64,000 nt of DNA, taken from the NCBI GenBank assembly GCA_003216715.1, contig QCIK01000003.1:1-64000 (forward strand). The letters are read 5' to 3'. The notes under the pieces were generated by a model. The model had not been told where the DNA came from. It did no database searches and saw only the letters and a list, made by a program, of their open reading frames with translations. Shown piece after piece: positions 54,920 to 64,000 of this stretch; the first letter of the stretch is position 1, and each line of letters opens with the position of its first letter. Source of the DNA: Prochlorococcus sp. AG-402-L09. GTDB taxonomy: Bacteria; Cyanobacteriota; Cyanobacteriia; PCC-6307; Cyanobiaceae. A program made the position numbers and the translations under genes.

Positions 54920-55491
54920 CTATGATTTCTTGGACCTTCAGATTTGATATTATTAGTAAAACTTATTTGTTTAGAATTACTATCTAAAATTAAATCACTT
55001 GAATTTGATATTTTTGCAAAATGGGGTAATTCTAAATTATTAATTAAGGCAAGAAATATCTCATTTAATTCACTATATTTTCTAACTCCGATTGTAAAAC
55101 CCTTAAATTTACCCTGAGCATCAAAAAGAATCAATTTAGGAATGCCATTGACATCATATTTCTCAATCAAATCAAACCACCTATTATTATCAACATTAAG
55201 TAAAACGACATCTACTTTATTAGAATTTTGTTTTTTCACATTAAGCATGTCAGGAGCCATTTCCTTGCAAGCTTCGCACCAATCTGCATAAAATTCAAAC
55301 ACTGTAGGTCTTCCATTTGACAAGGCTTTTTCTGGTTCAAGAGAGTTTTTTGCTAATTGGTCAAGCATTGCATTCGCTTTAAAACCACCGCGTAAAAAGA
55401 ATAACGAAATAACTAAAGTGATACTAATAAAAACTAAAAAAATTTGCTGAAGAGAACTAAGGTCATTATCTGCTTTGGTGTTATCAATCAT
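54916..55491 (-). CDS. txlA: Thioredoxin-like protein TxlA (HCF164-like)
   Basis: A 191-residue protein with one N-terminal membrane helix (about 16-34) and a thioredoxin domain facing the lumen or periplasm. PTVFEFYADWCEACKEMAPD carries the WCEAC active site (CxxC). GIPKLILFDAQGK is the cis-proline region. The homologue HCF164 reduces apocytochrome for b6f assembly, and a similar role here is inference. It overlaps thyX by 4 bp at its 3' end. The C-terminal 40 residues are polar and variable. Confidence 0.9.
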   Translation of the reverse strand: MIDNTKADNDLSSLQQIFLVFISITLVISLFFLRGGFKANAMLDQLAKNSLEPEKALSNGRPTVFEFYADWCEACKEMAPDMLNVKKQNSNKVDVVLLNVDNNRWFDLIEKYDVNGIPKLILFDAQGKFKGFTIGVRKYSELNEIFLALINNLELPHFAKISNSSDLILDSNSKQISFTNNIKSEGPRNHS

Positions 55492-55558
55492 CAGAGTTAA
55501 TTGTTTTTAGTAATGATTATATACAGGTATTGTAATTTTAAAGCATATTATTATATGC

Positions 55559-56203
55559 TTAATTGATGAATAATGAACTATTTCTAATATACATTGCCTT
55601 ATAAATTGTCAAATTTTTCTTAAGAGCAAATAATTCCCTATCTGTAGTTGCATCATAAGGATTCTGATTAATCCATCTAAATCCACTTATATCTTTTCTA
55701 TCAAAGTAATTGCTATTGTCAATTACATTAGTCATAGATTCTATAAGTTTAAATATATCGCTTTGGATGAATAGCTCGCCATCCTTACTCATAAATCTCG
55801 CAATTGAGTTTAGAAGACTTATTTTAAAGACTCTCCTTTTAAAGTGTTTTCTTTTAAACCATGGATCTGGAAATTGAATTGAAACTCTTTTTAATTGACC
55901 ATCATCTAAATCTGACAACCATTCATCTAAGCTTATATTAACATTACAAAATAGAAATTTTAAGTTATTTAATTCTAATTTATTTCTTTTCCTTTCAGCT
56001 GAAATAACAAGGGGTTCTCTTATTTCAAGCCCAACAAAGTTCCACTTTGGGTATTTTGATGCTAATTCAATTAAAAATTCACCTTTAGCAGATCCAATAT
56101 CTAAATGAATTGGATAATGAGCATCTTTGAAAAGAATAGACTTACTTGGAAGTGATAGAGGTAGCTGAAAAAATTGGCTTAGAGGATTTACATGCTGTCT
56201 CAC
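55559..56203 (-). CDS. trmB: tRNA (guanine-N7-)-methyltransferase
   Basis: A 214-residue SAM-dependent enzyme that methylates G46 of tRNA. LDIGSAKGEFLIELASKYP binds SAM, FVGLEIREPLV follows, and VSIQFPDPWFKRKHFKRRV is the catalytic motif of TrmB. The start is GTG. The upstream 259 bp to DUF3177 holds no ORF or RNA I can support. Confidence 0.93.
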   Translation of the reverse strand: MRQHVNPLSQFFQLPLSLPSKSILFKDAHYPIHLDIGSAKGEFLIELASKYPKWNFVGLEIREPLVISAERKRNKLELNNLKFLFCNVNISLDEWLSDLDDGQLKRVSIQFPDPWFKRKHFKRRVFKISLLNSIARFMSKDGELFIQSDIFKLIESMTNVIDNSNYFDRKDISGFRWINQNPYDATTDRELFALKKNLTIYKAMYIRNSSLFIN

Positions 56204-56462
56204 AGAATGAAACTTATCTCAATTAAATCTTATTATTATTTTAGCAATTTAATTGAAATTTTAGAAGAAAGTATGAACAATAAAAAAAATTATTAATTTT
56301 TTAAATAGAGTATATTATTCATTTTGTTTCAATAGACTGGTACTCATCCATAAATCTATAGAAGGGGTTGCTTTAATTTTGTAAGGGCTTCTTCAAATGT
56401 GGAGAAAACACTTTAATAATTAAAATAATCATGAAAAGAATACATCAAGGTTGATAATACAT

Positions 56463-57092
56463 ATGAATGAGATTTTTTTCTTGACTGAACCTCAATTCCA
56501 AATTCTAGTTTGGCTCTCATATCGAATTGCAGCTACTTTCGCTTTTGGACTCCCATTGTTTCTATTGATATGGGCTAAAATTTCCAATTCAAGCTCTATT
56601 GATCGTCTTTTATCAATCTACTGGAAAGTTTCAAGTCTTTATGCAATAAACCTTTTGTTTCTTAGTGGTGAAAGCCAATTAGGTCAATTAATTTCATTCA
56701 TTGCACCCATACTTATGGTGGTATCGATCTGGTTTTGGGTTGATCTGAATGAAGAAATTGATGAAATGTCTATTTATAAACCAATTTCATTGACCACAAG
56801 AATTTGGCGATGGACTTTATCTTTTTGGGCAATACTAAATACTGGACTACATATATTTAGTTGGAGGTGCTTGAATTCAATCTATGAGAACTATTGTATT
56901 GCTTGGAGAGAAATTCCATATAACTCATTTACTACAACAAAATTAATTATAAAATTTGTTTTAGATGGTAATTGGACTACAGGAATAGCTACTTTTTTTG
57001 CATTTTCAGCTCTAATATTATATTTAATAGGTTTATTACAATGGTTGATTATTCAATTCCCAAAGAATGGACGTTTTGCTGGTAAGTTTTAA
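56463..57092 (+). CDS. DUF3177 family membrane protein
   Basis: A 209-residue protein with five predicted membrane helices (about 12-35, 60-75, 80-100, 115-135, 185-205). The pattern YRIAATFAFGLPLFLLIWA and YWKVSSLYAINLLFLSGES is that of a cyanobacterial family I know as DUF3177. The function is unknown. I chose ATG at 56463; an in-frame TTG at 56451 adds four residues. It converges on ileS, 36 bp away. Confidence 0.82.
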   Translation: MNEIFFLTEPQFQILVWLSYRIAATFAFGLPLFLLIWAKISNSSSIDRLLSIYWKVSSLYAINLLFLSGESQLGQLISFIAPILMVVSIWFWVDLNEEIDEMSIYKPISLTTRIWRWTLSFWAILNTGLHIFSWRCLNSIYENYCIAWREIPYNSFTTTKLIIKFVLDGNWTTGIATFFAFSALILYLIGLLQWLIIQFPKNGRFAGKF

Positions 57093-57128
57093 AAATAAGT
57101 CAATTAAATATTATATAAAAATTTATAT

Positions 57129-60032
57129 TTATAAAGCCAAAACCACTTTTTCACATCGTTTACAGATGTTTGGATGTTCTAGGTTATTACTCATTTCAAT
57201 TTCATAATGCCAACATCTTTCACACTTAAATCCTTTAGCTTTTGCAATCTCAACTGAAGCAAGATCATTTTCCTCACTCACTAAAACTTCAGCCCAAGGC
57301 TCACCACCGATTTGTAAAGATGAAACCAAGAACCAATCTCTTAATACGTCAACATTATTAGATTCGTTTTGAGATAACCATTCAATAGCAGCTTGAACTT
57401 TTTCATCAGATATATCTAACCTTACTGATGCTTCCAAAGAGGAACCTAACTCTTGAATACTTCTACAGCTTTCCAGCATACGATTAACAACTGATCTGAG
57501 CTTGCGGAGTTCAATAACGTGGAGATTAAAACTACTATTTCGCCATGAATTAGGAGCATTAGGCCATCCTCTTTGAAATACTGAGGCTTCCTCTAAGCTA
57601 TATGGAATATTTTGCCAAATATCCTCTGCCATATGACATAAAACAGGTGCAATTAGACCAGATATTTTCTCAATAACCAATGATAAAACTGTCTGACAAC
57701 TTCGTCTTCTAAAGTCAGATTTAGAACTTACATACAACCTATCTTTTGCAATATCCAAGTAAAAATTAGATAAATCAACTACACAAAAATTCTGAATTGT
57801 TTGGAAGAACTTAGAGAATTCAAAATTAGAGTATGCCTGTGTTATCTCATCGATTACCTCAGCTGTTCTATTCAACATCCATTTATCTAACAAAGGTAAG
57901 CTAGAAATATCAATGGAATCATTTTGATAATCAAAATCATAGAGGTTCCCTAATAGATACCTTGAAGTATTTCGAACCTTGCGATAAACATCAGAAATTT
58001 GCTTAAGTATATTTGATCCAATAGGAACATCTGCAGAGTAATCAACAGAACTAACCCAAAGCCTCAAAACATCAGCTCCATAAGCAGGATCTAATTTCTT
58101 ATTTGAACCACCATTAATTATAACTAAAGGATCAATAATATTTCCTAAAGATTTACTCATTTTTCTGCCATTCTCATCTAAAGCAAAACCATGTGTAAGG
58201 ACCTTTTTAAAAGGTGCATTTTCATTAACTGCCACCGAAGTTAATAAAGAGGACTGAAACCAACCACGATGTTGATCTGATCCCTCCAAATATAAATCTG
58301 CTGGATAATTTAAAATTTCTTTATCAGAAATAACTGAAGACCAACTAGATCCAGAGTCAAACCAAACGTCCATAGTATCAGTACCTTTTTGCCATCGATC
58401 TACCTCGTCTAAATAAGAAGGAGGTAATAGCTGAGACAAATCATATTCCCACCAAATATCTGAGCCATGAATAGAAAATAAATCAGCTATGTGAGAAATA
58501 GTTTCTTCATTAAGCAAAATTCCTTTTCCATTTTTCTCATAAAATACTGGTATTGGAACCCCCCAAGTCCTTTGTCGAGAGATACACCAATCTCCTCTTT
58601 CTCTAACCATAGAATCAATTCTATTTTTACCAGATTCAGGAAGCCAAGTAACATCTTCTATTGCAGAAAGTGCTTTATCCCTAAATCCTTCAACAGAAGC
58701 GAACCATTGCTCTGTAGCTCTAAAAATAGTTGGTTTTTTAGTTCTCCAATCATAAGGATACCTATGCTCATATGGAATTTCTTTAAGCAAAGACCCAGAA
58801 TTAATTAGATCATTTATTATTACATTATTAGCATCTTTTAATACATTTAGTCCCTCAAATTTTCCAGCCTCTTTAGTCAGAAAACCTTTTGAATCGACTG
58901 GGCAAGTAATTGGTAAATTATATTTTTTACCAGTGTTGAAATCATCAACACCATGACCAGGAGCAGTATGTACTAATCCCGTTCCTGAATCAGTTGTTAT
59001 ATAATCCCCTCCCAAAACGACAGGGCTTCTTTTATCAAACAAAGGGTTTTTATATACAATTCCATCTAAGAATGATCCTTTGATTAATACTCTTTTTTCA
59101 TAATTAATTCCTACACTTTCTGACACCTCTTCCAAAAGATTAGCCGCAACAATTATTAATGAGCTGTCAGAACTTTGTGCAATTACATAGTCTAATTTTT
59201 GGTTAACAGATATGGCCTCATTCGCAGGAATTGTCCAAGGTGTAGTAGTCCAAATGACAAGTTTAACTTCTTTAAATTTCTCTTCAGAATTAAATAGGTC
59301 AGGAGCTTGATTAGAAATTTCTTGAGTTAAAATATTTGGCATTTGATCAACTTTAAATCCCACATAAATACTTTTGCTAACATGACCAGTGGGATATTCT
59401 AATTCCGCCTCGGCAAGCGCAGTTTGTGAACTTGGACTCCAATGAACTGGTTTTAGACCTCGATATATGTATCCTTTAAAGACCATTTCCCCAAACAACT
59501 TGATCTGAGACGCTTCAAACTTTTTGTCTAAAGTTAAATATGGTTGATCCCAATCACCCCATATTCCCCATCTTTTAAAACCATCCATTTGTTGAGAAAC
59601 TTGTTTTTTTGCATAAGCAGCAGCTTTTTTTCTCAATTTAATAGGGGTTAATTCAGCTCGTTGTGACTTATCCAAAGCTTGAAGTACTTTCAATTCAATA
59701 GGCAATCCATGGCAATCCCATCCAGGTATATAACAAACTTTTTTTCCCTGCATTATTTGAAATTTATTTATTATGTCCTTCAATACTTTGTTAAGTGCGT
59801 GCCCCATATGAAGCGTCCCATTTGCATATGGGGGTCCATCATGCAAAGTAAAAGTTTCTCCAGAATTATTTAAACCTAAGTCGAAATCTATCTTTTTTTC
59901 AGCCCAAAAAGATTGCAACTCAGGTTCCCTTAGGGTTGCATTTGCCCTCATTCCAAACTTAGTCTCTAAAAGGTTGAGAGTTTCTTTGTAAGCGGAACGA
60001 TCTTTTGGAGACCTTTTATTGACATTATTCAC
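57129..60032 (-). CDS. ileS: Isoleucyl-tRNA synthetase
   Basis: A 967-residue class I synthetase. [20 protein letters not shown] holds HIGH (here HMGH), [10 protein letters not shown] the KMSKS site, and the editing domain includes [14 protein letters not shown]. The C-terminal zinc finger has CERCWHYE and CKRCEKV. The start is GTG. It is a complete bacterial-type enzyme. The gene for the Ycf66-like protein lies 64 bp upstream on the same strand. Confidence 0.96.
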   Translation of the reverse strand: MNNVNKRSPKDRSAYKETLNLLETKFGMRANATLREPELQSFWAEKKIDFDLGLNNSGETFTLHDGPPYANGTLHMGHALNKVLKDIINKFQIMQGKKVCYIPGWDCHGLPIELKVLQALDKSQRAELTPIKLRKKAAAYAKKQVSQQMDGFKRWGIWGDWDQPYLTLDKKFEASQIKLFGEMVFKGYIYRGLKPVHWSPSSQTALAEAELEYPTGHVSKSIYVGFKVDQMPNILTQEISNQAPDLFNSEEKFKEVKLVIWTTTPWTIPANEAISVNQKLDYVIAQSSDSSLIIVAANLLEEVSESVGINYEKRVLIKGSFLDGIVYKNPLFDKRSPVVLGGDYITTDSGTGLVHTAPGHGVDDFNTGKKYNLPITCPVDSKGFLTKEAGKFEGLNVLKDANNVIINDLINSGSLLKEIPYEHRYPYDWRTKKPTIFRATEQWFASVEGFRDKALSAIEDVTWLPESGKNRIDSMVRERGDWCISRQRTWGVPIPVFYEKNGKGILLNEETISHIADLFSIHGSDIWWEYDLSQLLPPSYLDEVDRWQKGTDTMDVWFDSGSSWSSVISDKEILNYPADLYLEGSDQHRGWFQSSLLTSVAVNENAPFKKVLTHGFALDENGRKMSKSLGNIIDPLVIINGGSNKKLDPAYGADVLRLWVSSVDYSADVPIGSNILKQISDVYRKVRNTSRYLLGNLYDFDYQNDSIDISSLPLLDKWMLNRTAEVIDEITQAYSNFEFSKFFQTIQNFCVVDLSNFYLDIAKDRLYVSSKSDFRRRSCQTVLSLVIEKISGLIAPVLCHMAEDIWQNIPYSLEEASVFQRGWPNAPNSWRNSSFNLHVIELRKLRSVVNRMLESCRSIQELGSSLEASVRLDISDEKVQAAIEWLSQNESNNVDVLRDWFLVSSLQIGGEPWAEVLVSEENDLASVEIAKAKGFKCERCWHYEIEMSNNLEHPNICKRCEKVVLAL

Positions 60033-60096
60033 TTGGAGAAATATTCAATAATCATCATGGTTGCCTGAAGCCCTTTAACCTTATCAAGAAGTCTCT

Positions 60097-60603
60097 TCAT
60101 TTTTCAGTTAATTCTTGATTTCTGATCTTATTGGAATCAACTGAACCAGATTGTTGAACTACATTCTTCTTTCTTTCCTCTTCCAATTCTGGATGAACCC
60201 ATTTTTTTTCTTTTAAAGGGTTTTCAGATTGAATTCTGAAGCTTTTAAGCAAATGTAAAAACCCATTTCCAAATAGAGAAACACTTTGACCAAGCTGTTT
60301 GAAAGATTCAAACCATCTTTCATAAGATCCAATCCGCTTTTTTTCTTTAGCACTTAACTGATACCATCTATTTTGAAAAATTTCTGAGATCATTTTTCCA
60401 TACAAAATCGTCATGGAAATAACAAGTAAATTTATTGAACTTCTTAAAAGATCATTTTCCACTAAAAGAAATAATCCTAAAAATAAAAAGATCCCCCCCA
60501 TCAACCAGTCTCTTGGTCTACTTAATTCCACGAGCATTAAAGGTAAAGCCAATATCAAAAAGCCAACAAAAAGAAATAAGTATCCAAAAATAGAAATAAG
60601 CAT
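60097..60603 (-). CDS. Ycf66-like membrane protein
   Basis: A 168-residue protein. The first 80 residues form three hydrophobic helices around a conserved-looking block SRPRDWLMGGIFLFLGLFLL. The remaining 85 residues are soluble and highly charged (EKKRIGSYERWFESFKQLGQ). The helix layout and a short charged turn after helix 1 resemble the Ycf66 N-terminal domain of plastids and cyanobacteria. The match is by pattern only, and the role is unknown. Confidence 0.6.
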   Translation of the reverse strand: MLISIFGYLFLFVGFLILALPLMLVELSRPRDWLMGGIFLFLGLFLLVENDLLRSSINLLVISMTILYGKMISEIFQNRWYQLSAKEKKRIGSYERWFESFKQLGQSVSLFGNGFLHLLKSFRIQSENPLKEKKWVHPELEEERKKNVVQQSGSVDSNKIRNQELTEK

Positions 60604-60804
60604 ATTTTTATCAATGTGAGTTTATTTTGCAGTGGAAGAGCTTATTAAAAAACTAAAACCATGGTTCATAGAAAGAATATTTCAAATATCTCATGGGTCA
60701 ATATGAAAATTACATTAATCTTTTTACGTTCTCAAATCAAAAATAGTCTTTAAATAGCCATCTATGAGCTGCTAGAATGAAATGACAATCGGTGAAAGCC
60801 TTTG

Positions 60805-60886
60805 GCCCACCTGGCGGAATTGGTAGACGCGCTGGTTTTAGGTACCAGTGACTTTAGTCGTGGGAGTTCAAGTCTCCCGGTGGGCA
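60805..60886 (+). tRNA. tRNA-Leu (UAG anticodon)
   Basis: An 82-nt class II tRNA with a long variable arm. The acceptor is GCCCACC/GGTGGGC with discriminator A; the D arm has CGGAATTGGTAGACGCG; the anticodon arm is CTGGTTTTAGGTACCAG with TAG; the T arm is GGGAGTTCAAGTCTCCC. All identity features of leucine tRNA are present. A TAGAAT at 60774 may be the -10 of its promoter. crtR starts 51 bp downstream. Confidence 0.96.
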
Positions 60887-60936
60887 TTTTTTACTTAAGC
60901 TGTACAAGTTTATTCTAATCTCAATTACATCAAGCA

Positions 60937-61971
60937 ATGACCCAGTGCTTATCGAGGTCTGACAAAAACAAGGCTACGGAAAAACTGAAGTCATTACGAG
61001 ACTGGCAAAATGAAATCCAGGAATATCTTGATCCGCCCAAGTCTTTAAACGTAACTTTAGGGCTTTTCTTTGGTGGGTATATTCTTGCAATAATTAGTGT
61101 CTGGCAGTGGTATCAAGGGAATTGGCCGTTACCAATCTTAGTTTCACTAGCTTTTCTTGCTCTTCATATGGAAGGCACCGTTATTCATGATGCATGCCAC
61201 AATGCTGCTCATCCTAATAAATGGATCAATCAATTAATGGGACATGGAGCAGCCATATTGTTAGGTTTTAGTTTCCCAGTTTTTACAAGAGTTCATTTAG
61301 AGCATCACAAATACGTTAATGATCCCAAAAACGATCCTGATCACATAGTTAGCACCTTTGGACCTATTTGGTTAATTGCTCCAAGATTTTTTTATCACGA
61401 ATATTTTTTCTTTGAGCGAAAACTTTGGAGAAAATTTGAACTAATGCAATGGGGAATTGAGAGGGGAATATTTATTTGCATTGTCATAGCAGGTATTAAA
61501 TATGATTTCATGAACGTTATTTATAACTTATGGTTTGGACCTGCATTAATGGTTGGAGTTACGTTAGGAATATTTTTTGATTATCTGCCACATAGACCTT
61601 TTAAATCAACGAATAGATGGAAAAATGCAAGAGTTTATCCCAGTAGATTAATGAACTTATTAATCATGGGACAAAATTATCATTTAGTTCATCATTTATG
61701 GCCCTCTATTCCATGGTTTGAATATAAACCAGCTTATGAAGCAACCAAGCCTCTATTAGATCAAAAAGGATCTCCACAAAGAATGGGGATTTTTGAGACT
61801 AAAATTGATAGCCTAAATTTTCTTTATGATGTAATTTTGGGAATAAGAAGTCATAAAAAAAACAGGAGTACAATGAGATCTATAGCAAGACTATTACCAA
61901 ACAACAATTTGAGGAGAAAATATATAAAATTAATTCACCAAACATCTATTAGAACTGAAAGTAAACGATAA
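60937..61971 (+). CDS. crtR: Beta-carotene hydroxylase CrtR
   Basis: A 344-residue membrane di-iron enzyme of the fatty-acid-desaturase superfamily that hydroxylates beta-carotene to zeaxanthin. Three histidine boxes are in place: HDACHNAAH, HLEHHKYVND and QNYHLVHHLWPS. Helices lie around residues 40-75 and 190-215. Zeaxanthin is the main photoprotective carotenoid of Prochlorococcus. It follows tRNA-Leu and converges on gatC, 7 bp away. Confidence 0.93.
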   Translation: MTQCLSRSDKNKATEKLKSLRDWQNEIQEYLDPPKSLNVTLGLFFGGYILAIISVWQWYQGNWPLPILVSLAFLALHMEGTVIHDACHNAAHPNKWINQLMGHGAAILLGFSFPVFTRVHLEHHKYVNDPKNDPDHIVSTFGPIWLIAPRFFYHEYFFFERKLWRKFELMQWGIERGIFICIVIAGIKYDFMNVIYNLWFGPALMVGVTLGIFFDYLPHRPFKSTNRWKNARVYPSRLMNLLIMGQNYHLVHHLWPSIPWFEYKPAYEATKPLLDQKGSPQRMGIFETKIDSLNFLYDVILGIRSHKKNRSTMRSIARLLPNNNLRRKYIKLIHQTSIRTESKR

Positions 61972-61978
61972 TCTTAAT

Positions 61979-62266
61979 TTAAAGTATTTTTGGAACTCTA
62001 AAGAAATCTCCTTCTCTATGAGGAGCTTGATTAAGTATTTCCTCTCTAGAACAATTAACTTTAACTGAATCTTCTCGCATTGCATTAACCACTTCTACAG
62101 CTCTAGTAGTTGGAGGAATATTTGTAGTGTCTATTTCTTGCAACTGATCAACATAAGTAAGTATTTCTTCAATTTGCGATGTATAAGTTTCAATCTGATG
62201 TTCTGGCAGTTCTAAACGAGCCAACTTTGCAACCTTGCGAACATCTGATGAAGAAATTTTAGTCAT
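61979..62266 (-). CDS. gatC: Aspartyl/glutamyl-tRNA amidotransferase subunit C
   Basis: A 95-residue subunit of GatCAB, which makes Gln-tRNA(Gln) (and Asn-tRNA where needed) by amidation. [20 protein letters not shown] and [19 protein letters not shown] are family blocks; [15 protein letters not shown] is the normal end. It converges on crtR (7 bp gap). gatA and gatB are not in the window. Confidence 0.95.
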   Translation of the reverse strand: MTKISSSDVRKVAKLARLELPEHQIETYTSQIEEILTYVDQLQEIDTTNIPPTTRAVEVVNAMREDSVKVNCSREEILNQAPHREGDFFRVPKIL

Positions 62267-62418
62267 ATGTTTTAGAAAGTTTTCAACATCTTAAATCAAT
62301 GAGAAGAGTCCATAGAAAATCCAACTTCTTAAATTGAGATCAATAAGATTATGCACAATTCTCCTTAAAGGAACCGAACTTGTATTGAAGTTAATATAGG
62401 TCAAAAAAGAGTAAGCCA

Positions 62419-63030
62419 ATCTCACTTCTTACAAAAGAATTCTTCTCTAGGCCATCTCATTTGGTAGCACCAAATTTAATTGGCTGTTTTTTAATTAAGC
62501 GGATATCAAAAAACAAATACCTTTCTGGTGTAATTGTTGAAACAGAAGCCTACTCTGAAGAAGAAGCTTCATGCCATGGTTTCTCAGGAAGAACTCAAAG
62601 AAACGAAACTCTATTTGGTGAACCTGGTAATTTTTACATATACCTTTCCTATGGCATTTACAATTGCGTAAACATTGTTACCGGGAAGAAAAACTGGGCA
62701 AATGGTGTACTTCTCCGATCAATTGCAATAAAAGGGGAAAATGAGCGGATTGCAGCTGGGCCAGGGTTGTTAGCGAAAAGATTTGGATTAAATAGGAATC
62801 ATGACAATTTATCCTTATCACCTGAAAATAATTTTTGGTTAGCAGAGATAGAAAATTTCAAAGAAAATGGAAATATAGTTCAAACCAAAAGAATTGGCAT
62901 ATCTCAAGCTAAAGATATACCTTGGCGATGGTATCTCCAAAGTAGTAGAAGTGTTAGTAAAAGGATTAAAGGGGATAAAATTCCTCCAACAAATAAATGT
63001 TGGACCCCATCCTCATATGAGGGAATATGA
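62419..63030 (+). CDS. DNA-3-methyladenine glycosylase (AAG/MPG family)
   Basis: About 203 residues. It removes alkylated bases such as 3-methyladenine from [23 protein letters not shown] holds the catalytic Glu, [20 protein letters not shown] the wedge region, and LRSIAIKG and [12 protein letters not shown] the rest. Family N-terminal sequence [20 protein letters not shown] runs upstream of the first TTG (62461). No ATG, GTG or TTG precedes it before an in-frame stop at 62392. ATC at 62419, after a GAG, is my start. Its TGA overlaps pyrB (ATGA). Confidence 0.87.
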   Translation: MSLLTKEFFSRPSHLVAPNLIGCFLIKRISKNKYLSGVIVETEAYSEEEASCHGFSGRTQRNETLFGEPGNFYIYLSYGIYNCVNIVTGKKNWANGVLLRSIAIKGENERIAAGPGLLAKRFGLNRNHDNLSLSPENNFWLAEIENFKENGNIVQTKRIGISQAKDIPWRWYLQSSRSVSKRIKGDKIPPTNKCWTPSSYEGI

Positions 63031-64000
63031 AAAATTGGAAACATAATCACATTCTTGATCTATCTACATTTTCTTTAGATGATTACAACACAGTTTTAGA
63101 ACTAACAACAAGATTTAAAGATGTTCATAAATCAAGTTCTAGAAAGCTTCCTGCTCTGCAAGGCAGATTAATTACTAACTTATTTTTCGAACCAAGCACC
63201 AGGACAAGAACTAGTTTTGAACTTGCAGCAAAGAGACTATCTGCTGATGTACAAAATTTTTCTGTCTCATCAAGTTCTTTAAGCAAAGGAGAGACACCTT
63301 TAGACACTATTCTCACATATATCTCAATGGGGGCGGATATTTTAGTAATTAGGCATGAGTCAACTAATGTGCCTGCTGATTTAGCTAATTACGTAGACAA
63401 AAATAACATCAATACATCGATTCTTAATGCAGGTGATGGATATCACAGTCATCCAAGTCAAGGACTATTAGATCTATTTACTCTTGCAACTTTCTTTAAT
63501 CCAAGTGAACCTTCGACTAATAGTCTTTTAAATAAAAAGATCACAATAGTTGGCGATATTCTTCATTCTAGAGTTGCCAGATCAAACCTTTGGGCTCTGA
63601 CTGCTTGTGGGGCTGACGTAACGCTATGTGGCCCTCCAAGCCTATTACCTAAAGAATTCAATGATTTTGTTTTGAGTCCACCACCAGGGCAAAAATCTGA
63701 TCCAATTAACAAGCGAGGTTCTGTTTACATAGAAAGATCGCTAAAAGAGGCATTAAAGAATGCTGATGCTGTTATGACTCTTCGATTACAGAAAGAAAGA
63801 ATGGAGCAAAATATGCTTACAGATCTTGATACTTATCATGAGCAATATGGGTTAACGCATCAAAGCTTAAATTGGTGTAAAAAGAAAGTACCTGTTTTAC
63901 ATCCTGGACCAGTAAATAGAGGAATCGAAATAAGCAGTCAATTAGTAGAAGATAATAAGATTAACCTTATAAGTAATCAAGTTGAGAATGGAATACCAAC
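63027..64000 (+). CDS. pyrB: Aspartate carbamoyltransferase catalytic subunit, 3' end cut off
   Basis: Open from ATG 63027 to the end of the window (over 324 residues). It condenses carbamoyl phosphate and aspartate in pyrimidine synthesis. [17 protein letters not shown] binds carbamoyl phosphate. The loop [18 protein letters not shown] varies from the common DGxHQHPTQALLD. [18 protein letters not shown] and [13 protein letters not shown] are also typical. The start overlaps the glycosylase stop (ATGA), so the two are coupled. Confidence 0.94.
   Translation, partial: MKNWKHNHILDLSTFSLDDYNTVLELTTRFKDVHKSSSRKLPALQGRLITNLFFEPSTRTRTSFELAAKRLSADVQNFSVSSSSLSKGETPLDTILTYISMGADILVIRHESTNVPADLANYVDKNNINTSILNAGDGYHSHPSQGLLDLFTLATFFNPSEPSTNSLLNKKITIVGDILHSRVARSNLWALTACGADVTLCGPPSLLPKEFNDFVLSPPPGQKSDPINKRGSVYIERSLKEALKNADAVMTLRLQKERMEQNMLTDLDTYHEQYGLTHQSLNWCKKKVPVLHPGPVNRGIEISSQLVEDNKINLISNQVENGIP

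Noticed and set aside
56204-56462. 259-bp spacer between trmB and DUF3177 as a possible RNA gene
   Set aside because: I found no tRNA, stable hairpin with T-tail or conserved motif. It probably just holds the two promoters.
58491-58808. 105-aa ORF on the plus strand inside ileS
   Set aside because: It lies wholly antisense to the ileS editing domain, with composition of an off-frame reading.
1-64000. Genomic island, prophage or transposon
   Set aside because: There is no integrase, transposase, flanking direct repeat or shift in base use near the three tRNA genes. Neighbours are all core genes.

Overview
The window is a 64 kb stretch of an AT-rich, tightly packed picocyanobacterial chromosome. 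Photosystem II subunits (psbE, psbL, psbJ, psbK, psbI, psbH), a thylakoid NDH-1 cluster (ndhC-ndhK-ndhJ), magnesium chelatase chlD, beta-carotene hydroxylase crtR, the nitrogen regulator ntcA with an ammonium transporter, and many small proteins known only from cyanobacteria (DUF3084, DUF3146, DUF3155, DUF3177, DUF3181, Ycf48, Ycf66-like) point to Prochlorococcus. The AT-rich codons together with a class I photolyase fit a high-light or low-light-I (NATL-like) lineage better than a deep low-light one; that finer assignment is inference. I see no insertion sequence, prophage, integrase, CRISPR array or island boundary. This is core genome.

Layout. 1-4.1 kb: the end of a CCA-adding-type tRNA nucleotidyltransferase, an oxidoreductase-SelD fusion, and MTA phosphorylase. 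4.1-6.3 kb (minus): rubA-ycf48-psbE-psbL-psbJ, a PSII assembly and cytochrome b559 operon in which psbF is absent from its usual place. 6.4-8.0 kb: ndhC-K-J. 8-11.2 kb: a YvcK-like protein, then an Mla-type ABC ATPase and MCE protein. 11.2-17.9 kb: chlD, folK, a NUDIX hydrolase plus photolyase, a DegT-type aminotransferase and a thioredoxin-like protein. 18-26.1 kb: fabI, hisB, a carotenoid oxygenase, rdgB, a phosphohexomutase, a TM0106-type protein, ygfZ and pyrE. 26.2-32 kb: a CAU-anticodon tRNA, a CNNM/CorC membrane protein, a Gfo/Idh oxidoreductase, psbK, tgt, cobS and a Hik2-like histidine kinase. 32-41.7 kb: a structured leader before a DUF3155 gene, an esterase, purH, DoxX, ispH, amt1, sfsA, murJ and two small proteins. 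41.8-46.6 kb: tRNA-Arg, glyA, cinA, leuC, leuD. 46.6-52.8 kb: an LptD-like protein, psbI, psbH, tatA, pth, three cyanobacterial proteins of unknown role, and ntcA. 53-57 kb: a CobO-like protein, dcd, thyX, txlA, trmB, DUF3177. 57-64 kb: ileS, a Ycf66-like protein, tRNA-Leu, crtR, gatC, a 3-methyladenine glycosylase and the start of pyrB.

How the genes work together. The rubA-ycf48-psbE-L-J group makes and assembles the PSII core. Perfect GTA-N8-TAC NtcA boxes lie upstream of both amt1 and ntcA, linking nitrogen sensing to ammonium uptake within this window. dcd and thyX supply dUTP/dTMP, and pyrE, pyrB and purH supply nucleotides. Genes are often separated by a few bases or overlap, and several convergent pairs have almost no room for a terminator.

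The points most worth a second look are the missing psbF, a 160-nt promoter-to-poly-T transcription unit at about 32.1 kb, two genes (cobS and the glycosylase) whose conserved N-termini extend upstream of any ATG/GTG/TTG, a CobO-like protein with no Walker A motif, and a TM0106-family protein that keeps its Fe-S cysteines but shows no obvious nuclease acids. I found no clearly new multi-gene system.
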